Source of the DNA: Corydoras sp. C115 | Taxonomy: Eukaryota > Chordata > Actinopteri > Siluriformes > Callichthyidae | Direction of reading: 5' to 3' | Length of the DNA stretch: 64,000 nt | Assembly (NCBI GenBank): GCA_019802505.1 | Contig: JAFMOC010000007.1 | Location: 5,824,501-5,888,500 of the forward strand | Shown: in pieces, positions 20,349-29,767 of the stretch | Numbering within the stretch: the stretch's first letter is position 1 | Layout of the letters: every line of letters starts with the position of its first letter | Notes under the pieces: model-generated | The model's input: the letters and a program-made list of their open reading frames with translations, nothing else | Told to the model about the DNA's origin: nothing | The model's database searches: none | Made by a program: the position numbers and the translations under genes

Positions 20349-22142
20349 TTACGGTCGCGTAACGAGAGGACGCGACCAAGACAACCCAAAAAAACAGTCC
20401 TGGGGGGGTGGGAGGGGTCGTCCGCCCCTCCTGAGTCGGGCTAGGTAGGCGTCCTCCGGTGGACGCCCTCTTCGGGGGAGGCGTGTGACACGTCCATAAG
20501 TTCTGTGTCGGGGTGGGCGCCCTCTGCGGGCGCGGTGTGGAAGGCGCCATCTGCCGACGCGAAGCTGTGGACGCCCTCCGGCTGTGAGGTCAGGTGGACG
20601 CCCGTGGCGGATCAGGACAGGGCCACGCCCTCCTAATGCGTGGTCCGGTGGACGCCCCCGTCGGGCGAGGAGTGAGCCACGCCTTCTAGCTGCGTGGTCC
20701 GGTGGCCGCCCACGTTGGGCGAGGAATGGGCCCCGCCCTCTTGCTGCGGGGTCAGGTGGACGCCCACGGGCGGCGTGGTCCGGAGGACGCCCCCTGACGG
20801 CGTGGCGTGGCGGACGCCCCCTGGCGGCGTGGCGAGGCGGACGCCCCCTGGCGGCGTGGCGTGCGGTGCGCGGCCCCTCGACTTCGGGCTGGACGGCGCG
20901 CGGACCCTCGACCTCGGGCTGGACGGCGCTCGGACCCCTGGGCCGCGGGCTGGGCGGCGTGACGCCCCTGGGCCGCGGGCTGGGCGGCGTGACGCCCCTG
21001 GGCCGCGGGATGGGCGGCGTGACGCCCCTGGGCCGCGGGATGGGCGGCGTGACGCCCCTGGGCCGCGGGATGGGCGGCGTGACGCCCCTGGGCCGCGGGA
21101 TGGGCGGCGTGACGCCCCTGGGCCGCGGGATGGGCTCGCGCGCTGGCTGGACCTCGGCGGGCACGCACGCTGGACGGACCTCGGCGGGCACGCAGGCAGG
21201 GCGGACCTCGGCGGGCACGCACGCTGGGCGGACCTCGGCGGGCACGCACGCTGGGCGGACCTCGGCGGGCACGCAGGCTGGGCGGACCTCGGCGGGCACG
21301 CAGGCTGGGCGGACCTCGGCGGGCACGCAGGCTGGGCGGACCTCGGCGGGCACGCACGCAGGAAGGACCTCGGCGGGCACGCACGCTGGGCGGACCTCGG
21401 CGGGCACGCACGCAGGCAGGACCTCGGCCGGCACGTGCGCTGGGCGGACCCCGGCGGGCACGCGCGCTGGGCGGACCTCGGCGGGCACGCGCGCTGGGCG
21501 GACCTCGGCGGGCACGCACGCAGGCAGAACCTCGGCGGGCACGCGCGCTGGCATGACCTCGGCCGGCACCTCCGGCTCTCCATCCTGAACACAAAACACA
21601 TAAACCCCCACCGCAGCGCCCAAACACATAGAGACAAACATGTCAGACATGGGGACGACAGACTGGTCACACGGCACATAGGAGGAAGGGGGACACAACA
21701 CATTCGTGCACTCAGGCGGCGGCTCCGGTACCGCCCCCTCGCAGCGCGACCCAGACGCGGCACGGACCGGCGCAGTCGCGTCACGTGACTGCCCCGCAGT
21801 CCACGCTTCGTGCTCCGCGGCTGCGCTGTGCGCCCGCTGCGGCTTCACTCCACGCCGTCGCCGCGCTCTGCGTCTGGGTCTCGCCACCGGGGGTTTAACA
21901 AACCGGACTGGACCCTCCGTCCAGAACTCCTCAGTGTTGTGGAGGGTGTGTACGGGCAGAATGTGCCCATACAGGTAAGGTTCGCCCGCCTCGTCATCGG
22001 AAAACTGAACAATGTCCAGGCCTTCCTCTGCGCAGAGCGCCTCAAACCCATACCTCCACATCCATTCCTCATCGGAGTCGCTCCACTCCGCCATGATGCT
22101 GTTTGAGCCGCTCCCCCGGCTCCGGGACGGCGGGCTCCGCAT
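20349..22142 (-). CDS. Repeat-rich ORF of copy B (597 codons, function unknown)
   Basis: This is the most complete version of the family protein; no known homologue was recognised. It starts at an ATG at 22142 (MRSPPSRSR), shared with copy C; a second ATG (MAEWSDSDEEW) follows 16 codons later. In order: acidic Trp-rich block; FVKPPVARPRRRARRRRG (nuclear-signal-like); hydrophobic segment MFVSMCLGAAVGVYVF; about 16 PAEVRPACV nonapeptides; about 6 ten-residue units (RPRGVTPPIP); and a tail with several RGRPP motifs resembling AT-hooks. The composition suggests binding to nucleic acid, perhaps a replacement for gag. That is inference. The tail lies in the frame also kept in copy A. Confidence 0.6.
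   Translation of the reverse strand: MRSPPSRSRGSGSNSIMAEWSDSDEEWMWRYGFEALCAEEGLDIVQFSDDEAGEPYLYGHILPVHTLHNTEEFWTEGPVRFVKPPVARPRRRARRRRGVKPQRAHSAAAEHEAWTAGQSRDATAPVRAASGSRCEGAVPEPPPECTNVLCPPSSYVPCDQSVVPMSDMFVSMCLGAAVGVYVFCVQDGEPEVPAEVMPARVPAEVLPACVPAEVRPARVPAEVRPARVPAGVRPAHVPAEVLPACVPAEVRPACVPAEVLPACVPAEVRPACVPAEVRPACVPAEVRPACVPAEVRPACVPAEVRPACVPAEVRPACVPAEVRPACVPAEVQPAREPIPRPRGVTPPIPRPRGVTPPIPRPRGVTPPIPRPRGVTPPIPRPRGVTPPSPRPRGVTPPSPRPRGPSAVQPEVEGPRAVQPEVEGPRTARHAARGRPPRHAARGRPPRHAVRGRPPDHAARGRPPDPAARGRGPFLAQRGRPPDHAARRRGSLLARRGRPPDHALGGRGPVLIRHGRPPDLTAGGRPQLRVGRWRLPHRARRGRPPRHRTYGRVTRLPRRGRPPEDAYLARLRRGGRPLPPPQDCFFGLSWSRPLVTRP
20941..21135. repeat. 30-bp tandem array (about 6.5 units) in copy B
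   Basis: Units GGCCGCGGGATGGGCGGCGT plus GACGCCCCTG, nearly identical to one another. Confidence 0.9.
21137..21565. repeat. 27-bp tandem array (about 16 units) in copy B
   Basis: Units GCACGCTGGGCGGACCTCGG plus CGGGCAC, encoding PAEVRPACV on the minus strand. Confidence 0.9.
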
Positions 22143-22251
22143 AACGACGCACTCGCGGAACGACGGAGCGCGCCGCGAGTACGAGGCTATACGGCCCCCC
22201 CAAAGAAAGATTTAAAAATAGCCTACCTGGGCTCTGGACTCCCAAAACGTT

Positions 22252-22261
22252 GGCGCGTCTT
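22252..22261 (-). promoter_or_regulatory. Candidate self-primer binding site, copy B
   Basis: Minus-strand AAGACGCGCC starts 2 nt inside the 5' LTR. It is an exact 10-nt complement of the putative RNA start GGCGCGTCTT (complement of 22421-22430). Confidence 0.7.
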
Positions 22262-22263
22262 AG

Positions 22264-22613
22264 TGTCACGTTGCCCACCTGGGATTTAAACGCGGCTGCG
22301 CAAATACAGAAGCAGAAGGGAGCCAGGCACGCAGGTGGTACGAAAGGGAAGATTTATTACCGGTGCTAAAACACCAAACATTCAGGTACAAAGGACAGAG
22401 TGACATCAAACACAAAACGAAAGACGCGCCCCGAACACATCTAACCCCGGAACTAAATACCCACCATGTGCACAAAACCACCCAATGAACCCGCGACGCT
22501 AATTAACCCAAAATACTCACACGAGACAGCTAATTAACAAAACACAGGCACATAAACACAGAACCCAAAAACACACAACGGCCGGGAAACGGGTGCCCTA
22601 GGCACCCGTTACA
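22264..22613 (-). repeat. 5' LTR of copy B
   Basis: 350 bp. TATA-like TATTTAG is the complement of 22453-22459. Putative RNA start GGCGCGTCTT is the complement of 22421-22430, 29 nt downstream. A poly(A) signal is visible as TTTATT near 22354. Terminal palindrome CGGGTGCC/GGCACCCG at 22590-22608. Confidence 0.85.
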
Positions 22614-22618
22614 CCTAT

Positions 22619-23829
22619 GCAGACCTTTTTTTTCTTAAACTTGAGAAGAAATTACAGTACATATGCTAATAAGTGGTTTTATGTCAGATCTATGTACTGC
22701 TTCATAAATGTACTGTACAATATTATTTTAGCCTAGAGTACATTCCTTATTAATACTCACCTTTACAATACCTGCATACCAAACATGGCATAGTGCAAAC
22801 CATTAATATTACACAATTATTATTAATTTAATAAAAGTTTCTACAATGTCCAGTAACTATCATCCTGTCAAGTATCCTTTATAAAGTTTTTTTTCTATTC
22901 ATATACAACTTAATTTTTTAATGTTTTGTGTAAAACTAATTTAATGTGTATTTTTAAATACACATTGTGTTATCAGTAGAACATTCATTTTACATAATTC
23001 TTATTAAAGGAAGTTAAAGAAAATAACACAATTCCAGGTGCTTTAGTTCACTACACATTTAAAATAGTTTATTGGTTTTTATGACATGACATACTTAGAA
23101 ATTAATTTGACACATCTGTCTGGCCCGTATCCTGTGTAAGCATGACTAAGTAAATGTCATTGCACTGTCCATAACATCAAATGGTCCCACAGATTTTTAA
23201 AACAACCCAGTCAACCATAAAACCAGGGTAATGAATGTGATGAATGTGCCAGACAAGACACCCGAACGTTGTGTGAGTGGATAATGCAGTTATTAACCTG
23301 TCGACACTGGTGAACAATAACAATACTGAAGCCGGAAATTAGAAAAACTATTTATTTAAATCAGGCCTGCTCTTGAGCTCAGTAGAACTGACACTTTTCT
23401 GTGTTTCTCACAGAACAACGAAAGACATTTAGAGACAGGAAATGGACCCTCAATGTTTTAAAACTTCAAGCTAATGCTAACTATGGGTCTTGGTGTCACA
23501 ATTATCCCACATGTGTCTAGTACTGTAAAACCCAAAGGTTTACAAAGGTTAAAGCAGTTTAAAATGTTATCTTTTTTGATTTTCACATGTGAGTCATAAT
23601 CCACCTGGGACATGACAAAAAAATAATGATCAGTCAAAACAGCTTAAAGTAAACCACTACACAGACATCACTAGACATTTTGCATTACATCACTAGACAT
23701 GTGTTTTTGTTTTTATATAATTGCAAACATTTAAGGATGAATGACATCCCAATAATGAGGTCATGGCAAAGAAAGAAAATGGCTGTGTTGAAGAAATAAA
23801 TTAGCAGGTAAGTTTTTTTTTATGTTTAT
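22619..23829. other. AT-rich intergenic stretch
   Basis: No gene or recognisable transposon was seen. Confidence 0.6.

Positions 23830-23912
<83 letters not shown>
23830..23912. repeat. (CT)n then (TA)n microsatellite
   Basis: (CT)n at ~23834-23866 followed by (TA)n, directly abutting the SINE tail at 23913. Confidence 0.9.
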
Positions 23913-23914
<2 letters not shown>

Positions 23915-24199
23915 ATTCCATCCATTATATTCTGCTTTATTAGGGTCGCGGGGGGGGGTTCCCCATGCCAATCCAGGGGAGAATGTTTTGGGCGCTGGGC
24001 AGATACACCCAGGACAGGGCGCCAATCTATCACTGGGCACATACTCACTCACACAGACACGCACACATACACACTCTATATGGGGCAATTTGGAGAATTC
24101 AATTGACTTGATCCATGTTTTTGGACAGTGGGAGGAAACCGGAGAACCCGAATCCACGCGAACGTGTTAACCAGAGGCGAACGTGCTAACCTCTAAGTC

Positions 24200-24203
<4 letters not shown>
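23913..24203 (-). mobile_element. V-SINE/DANA-type SINE embedded in (TA)n
   Basis: The minus strand shows a shortened head, the CCGGTTTCCTCCCACTGTCC core and a CATTGGCATGGGGAACC tail. Both ends abut AT dinucleotide runs. Confidence 0.8.
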
Positions 24204-24291
<88 letters not shown>

Positions 24292-24293
24292 AA
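24204..24293. repeat. (AT)n/(AC)n microsatellite
   Basis: About 75 bp of TA followed by a short CA run. Confidence 0.9.
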
Positions 24294-25813
24294 CATTTGT
24301 GAAAGAATGAGTCACTCTTAGGGGCTATATAATTATAACTATATAATATATATATATACATAATTATGAAAATATTATTTTAATACACATTGTATATGCA
24401 GTGGTAAATTGTTTCAATTATAACATTTAATGTAAAAGAGCTACATTATATTAAATAGTTCAAATACTTAAGACAATATCATATACCCCCAAGCACCAAA
24501 TAGGCAACAGACTGCGGGGGGGAAAAAAACTCTATATCAGAAATTCAATTTCAAATTCAATTTCAGGAGTCATTTTGTACACACTTTGATTCTTACTCTG
24601 CTCTCTCTGTACGTGATTATAATACAGCCATCCTGCTACAGAGACATTGGTTCCACCATCTTACATGAAAGCAAAAATAACACATTTTTAAAACCCTCCC
24701 AACAGGAATATAAAACATATGGCACTATGATTTATAGCTCTCTGACTTAGACTTTTTTTTAATATGGCACAGCATTGTGTCAAATCAACTTTTTTACTTT
24801 CAGGCCTTAGAACAAAATTCTAAAGCCTAAAATACTACTGTAAAGGGTAAAATAATGCGTCATTGGCAAAATTGTCTGATAACCTGAAAGAATTACCAGA
24901 TGGCAACAAGAAAATTAATAAGATTACTTACAGATGTTTAGGGTTAGTTATGTGCAGATGTTTTTCCTGCTTCACCTATTCTTTCCCTGGTGCCTCACCT
25001 TTCCAATGAGAAGAGGCATGTTGGATCACCGGAATTGCAATTGCTACTATATAAGCGATGTGGATTTTTTGGTCTGTGCATTGGATCATCTTGTGCTGAT
25101 GCTTTCTAGGTTTTGGTATGCAGTATGCAGTATGCAGTATGAGAAAGAGAGCCTTTCTCATACTGCAGTAGCTCTCTTCTCTAACAGTTCCCCTGCCATC
25201 TGTTTTTGTCCCTGACATTCTTTTGCTAGTTTTGTGATTTTGCTTTTCATTTACCCTTATTTTTGTCTAAAGAATGATTATAAATAAATTGGTCTCTGTG
25301 GGCAGTGGACAGTGCATCTCTTTATCGGCATGATATTTGGTCTAACAGATATCAGAAACTATATATCAGAGTTAATTTATCAAATTCATGTGAAGGCTCT
25401 AACAGGCTCACAAATGATGATGAAGGATCTCTTGTGGTCATTACTGTTATATGGATTTTATAGTAAATAACATATTAAAAGAAAAGTATTTTCATGTTAA
25501 AATTGTAATCGTGTAGCAGACATAAAGCCTGTCATTCTTTTATTTTCAGTGACTGAAAAGTTTTGGCTTAGTTTTAGCAGCAAGCCTGACAAATTACTGC
25601 CTAAATTGATCTGAATGCAGGTGAGGTGCATTTTTCTCCCAAGAGGACTGACTTGACTTGATAATGGAACCTGTCAAAAAGACCCTTCAATTTGAAGGTA
25701 TGATATGATGTCTCCAAGCCAGCTGTAGGTCCTGCCTGAAAGTATGTACTTGTTCTGGGTCCAAAATATGCCTTAAGAACCCAAGAACAATCATTTGGCC
25801 CATACCTATTTTA
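24294..25813. other. AT-rich intergenic stretch
   Basis: No gene was seen. A perfect 15-bp-arm hairpin occurs at 25133-25167 (see findings), next to a triplicated GCAGTAT. Confidence 0.6.
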
Positions 25814-26471
25814 CAGTGGCGACTGGTCAATAGGGGTGCCGGGGTGCCACCCCCCTTAAACAGATATTAAGCTGAATTAATTATAATAGTTAATGAGAAA
25901 TGTATTTATTTGTACTGTATGTATAATAGACATGTTAGAATTTATTAAAAGAATAAATAAATACATGTAATTGCTCCCATTGTGTGCTTTCTATGTGTGA
26001 GGCACCGGTCTAATGAGTGTGTATGTGGGCACACAAACTTTTGGCAAGCATGTGACCTGAGGCTGATTTTTAATTGGTTATTTTAGCTTTTTCCACGGGG
26101 CACAGGGCACTGATCATTAACTCAGGTGCAGTTCATTAGTTCAATTCACCCGTAACATTTGCAGACTGGAATAGCATCAAAATGAAAGAAAATTCAGTTA
26201 TGTCTTTACAAAAAATGCTTTTACAAAGCGTTCACTGGAAGAAAAAAAGAGGATAAAGGAGCTTGGACCAGATCGTCCCAATTTACAAATACAGCAGCAG
26301 GCAAGCGATCGAAACTCAATGACTCAGGACAGGCTGAATGCATTGGCCATGTTGTCATTAGACACTAGTTGTCATTAGACTCTAGTCACAGAGATGACTG
26401 ACTTTAACAGGTATGTTATTGAGAAATTTGCAGGCCAGAAGGAAAGAAGGGCAAAATTCCTGTTTAAATAA
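25814..26471 (+). mobile_element. hAT transposon remnant (ZMYM-like transposase, deletion derivative)
   Basis: It opens with CAGTGGCGACTGGTCAATAG, typical of a hAT terminus. An N-terminal piece (FTKRSLEEKKRIKELGPDRP, 26218 onward) is fused after ~40 codons to a C-terminal piece (DRLNALAMLS). After a ~17-bp tandem duplication that shifts the frame, the ending VIEKFAGQKERRAKFLFK stops at 26469-26471. The middle of the transposase, with the catalytic residues, is missing. No convincing right terminus or 8-bp TSD was found. Confidence 0.5.
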
Positions 26472-27934
26472 AGCTATTTTTGAAGATTTGTTTTTTGTTT
26501 GGTTTTTTTGTTTGGTTTTTTTCGATTGTTTGCACCCTGCTCTTTTAGTTTATTGAACTTTCAGTTTATTCCCATGCCCTGCTTACATGCAATATATTGT
26601 TGACAGTGCATGCTGGAACACTAGTAATCAATCAAGGCATAGGTGGAGTGGTCTGGGTGGTGTGAGAAAACCAGTTTAAGGTGAGAGACATGTAAAGTAA
26701 ATATGCATCAACCTCAGTATGAGGGGTTTATAGGAAACTAGATTAATATTTGGACTGACTTTAGAATAATGTTTGTATGTACTAAGGCCAGCCCATACAC
26801 AATTACACAATTAGAATTTTAACATGAAATTACTTATAGTGCCCAGCCCAGCTTAAAATAGGATCATCCTTAGAAGAACATGGGCATTGGTCATTATCTG
26901 ATATGCTTTTATGAGACTCCTAGTGGCCCTGGGAGTCTCATAAAAGCCTGAGGCCCTGGCTTGCGCAAAACCGAGTAACACCACTGTATAAATTTTGTAA
27001 CTGGCCTCTTAATCGGATGCCCTAAATGAAGAGAAAGGGGCTAAATTGACATTCAAATGGGACAGGCCCATATTGTGAACAAAATCTCCCCATGATAGAG
27101 GTTTTGGCCCTTGGTTGAACCCTATGGACCTTGAAGACAAACTGGCATTAGCACCAAACTGACAAAAGAGTTTATTTTTTAAGTTTATTCATTCACACAA
27201 AACTATGTTGCATTGTCTCACGCTTTACAGTATTCTGTAAAACAATCTGAACCCCCAAGGAGCAAGCAACAGTGACAAAAATAAACTCCTCAGGGTTTGT
27301 TTTTAAAAGGGAGAAGCTAAGGCTCAGTGAGATACTCATCCTCGTTGAGAGGGTGGCAGCAGTGGTGTAGGGCAGTAAGATACAGTTATAGTGTATATGG
27401 TTTAGTGTCTGTTTTAAAAACAAGTCTGGTGAATTATAATTATAAATAGACCTAAAATAGTTGAACCATTTTTTTATAATAATGATACATATAAATGGTA
27501 TTTGCAGTAACAGGACGGCAAACAGGTGTGTGGTGTCAAAGTCTATTCGAATGAGTTCAATCCTATTAGTAAAGATTAGGCAATGACCTTGGTTCTCGAA
27601 TGCGTACTAAGTTTCCCCTGAGAGACAAAGTCTCAGAAGATGACTGACTGGACATGGAATTGTGAATTCACTAACTTCACATATAAATGGTAGTTAAGGA
27701 GAAGCCACTGCACGATTTAGCAAAACAAATATATTAGAAGGCAATTACATTACATTCACATCCATCTTGAATTTCCCCATTGCAGGACTTATAAAAGTAT
27801 TATCATCATCATCTCACAGCACCCAATGTTGAGTTGTTGGTTCATTGCCATGTCGGAACCAATACACAGTAAGAAATTTCACACCACATTTTGAATTTAA
27901 AAGCCATATCAACAAATCATGAACCATCGTACCT
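26472..27934. other. Intergenic stretch
   Basis: No gene was supported. A perfect 15-bp-arm inverted repeat lies at 26906-26946. Confidence 0.6.
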
Positions 27935-28740
27935 GTGCAGAAGTCTTCACTGTCCTGCCTCAATGACTACCGTGCCATTGCACTATGCAAACTATGCATA
28001 CCTTGTCATGAGGCATACCAAGACCCTACTTCTTCCTTCATTAGATCCTCTGCAGTTTGTGTAGAACTGCTCAATGGACAACACCATATCCACCACCCTT
28101 GCCCTGGCACTCACAAACCTGGACAATAAGGACACATACTGTATGTTTGACTTTAGTGCATTTAACACCATCATCCTTCAACAACTGATCAGAAAGCTGA
28201 AACTACTGGGTCTGAACACTCTCTGTGACTGAATCGTGGACATTTTGACTGGGAGACAGCAAACAGTTTGGATCGGTTGCAACAGCTCCAGGACTGCCAC
28301 GCTGAGCATTGGGGTCCTCCCAGGGCTGTGTGCTCAGTCCATTGATGCTTACCTTGATGATTTAAGGCTGTGCAGCAATGCACAGCTCGAATTATATAAT
28401 TAAGTTGCCGATGACACATTTGTGGTGGGTCTCATCGGCAAGATCTATGAGTCAGCATACAGAGAGGAAGTTCAACAGTTAACAGACTGGTGTGGAACCA
28501 AAAAACTGTGAACATAGAAAAGACAGGGGTGAGAAAGGGATGGTCTTATACAAAAAAATTGCTGCTAATTGCAGCTAAAATACTGTACATTGTTTACATT
28601 TATAACTAATACACATATTTTTGTACCTTACAGCTGCCCTATGTAGCACCTAGATCCTGCAGGAAGGTTGCTTCGTTTCACTGTGTACTGTACACCACTG
28701 TTTGGTTGAAATGACTGACAATAAAAAAACACCTAAACCA
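27935..28740 (+). pseudogene. Rex1-like LINE: reverse transcriptase end plus 3' UTR
   Basis: Reverse transcriptase pieces in shifting frames: LNDYRAIALCK; FDFSAFNTIILQQLIRKLKL; a GRQQTVWIGCNSSRTATLSI block; a catalytic-motif variant VADDTFVVGLIGKI at ~28405-28445; and EVQQLTDWC. The 3' UTR signature (CAGCTGCCCTATGTAGCACC, GTTTCACTGTGTACTG, CAATAAAAA) follows to 28740. Frameshifts and stops make it dead. Confidence 0.65.
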
Positions 28741-29557
28741 CTTTACTTGCCAGTAGCTTTCATGGAAGCATGAGACGGATTCCATATGACAGACACACTG
28801 ACTCACTAACCCCAACAATATTAAACAGGTTTGAGTCTCCAAGACATGTTTTCTTCATACAATCCTGTCTAAAGCCATCACAAAACAGTGGCAACTTTTA
28901 TGCAAGAAGAACAAACAAAATAATTATCAATTATTCAATGTTAAAACAATGTCGATACATTTGTGGCATTAATTGCCATTAATAAATAAATGTCATCAAT
29001 CCTATTTTAGTCAGTTTAATGTTTGTGTATGGTTCAGAAAAGAAACAGGGATGGAGGAGGAAAGGGACCAATGAACAGAGAAGAGGAGGGAAAAAAACTA
29101 TATAACTAAGCATCAATCACAGAATGATTCTAATAGAACTTAATCACAAAAGATAAAACAGCACATTTAATTCTGCTGAGCTGAAAGTGTTTAATAAGCT
29201 CACCATAAATTAATGTATTAACTGAGACATGCAAGTACATAACACAATCAAATGATTGAATAGACATGCTTAATGAAGTGCAAGGCTCATCATCCACTTG
29301 GAATAAGGTACAGGTCAATGATTTAAAAAAAATCAGTTTATGATAAGAAATGAAATAAAACATGATATAATTAACCTCAAATGACTACGTAGACTGCTAA
29401 TTGGCTTCACTTAGAAAGACATGTTTTCATACCATTTAAAATTAACTGCACATCAAATTGAATTTCAAGACATTTCCTCAGCTATGATTTGTAGAGACAT
29501 TTGTGAATCTCCATTCTCATTATTTGATAAACCTGAAATTAAGTTTTAGAACAGTTT
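28741..29557. other. AT-rich intergenic stretch
   Basis: Nothing was recognised. Confidence 0.6.
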
Positions 29558-29602
29558 GCAATTATACAACTGCACTGTTCACCTACGTGTCAAATAGCAC
29601 AG

Positions 29603-29687
<85 letters not shown>

Positions 29688-29767
29688 TGTCCCATATACT
29701 GAATATAGCTGTCCCATATTATCTGGGCTGTTTGACACGTAGTTGGACAGCGCAGTTGTATAATTGC
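29558..29767. mobile_element. Palindromic MITE-like element with (TA)n centre
   Basis: Two 52-bp arms (29558-29609 and 29716-29767) are inverted copies with about five mismatches; both ends read GCAATTATACAACTGC. The centre is a ~75-bp (TA)n run plus a short duplicated GTCCCATAT. The host superfamily was not determined and no clear TSD was found. Confidence 0.65.

Larger units (their letters stand above)
19973..22613 (-). mobile_element. Compact ORF-bearing LTR element, copy B
   Basis: Perfect 5-bp TSD CCTAT at 19968-19972 and 22614-22618. Read on the minus strand: 5' LTR 22264-22613, internal region, 3' LTR 19973-20320. The inner end of the 3' LTR has lost its first ~23 nt (the TGTAACGGG palindrome), and the adjoining polypurine-type sequence is duplicated (complement of 20321-20337 and 20338-20352). 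It carries the best-preserved ORF of the three copies. No gag/pol. Confidence 0.88.

Noticed and set aside
20584..21788. Plus-strand ORFs of 334 and 364 codons in copy B
   Set aside because: Shadows of the same repeat arrays on the opposite strand from the conserved ORF.
25133..25167. Hairpins as microRNA precursors
   Set aside because: Stems of 13-15 bp are too short for a microRNA precursor and no extended pairing was seen.
29608..29690. ORFs of Ile-Tyr repeats over TA tracts (also at 23860, 50580, 61480)
   Set aside because: Artefact of (TA)n microsatellites.
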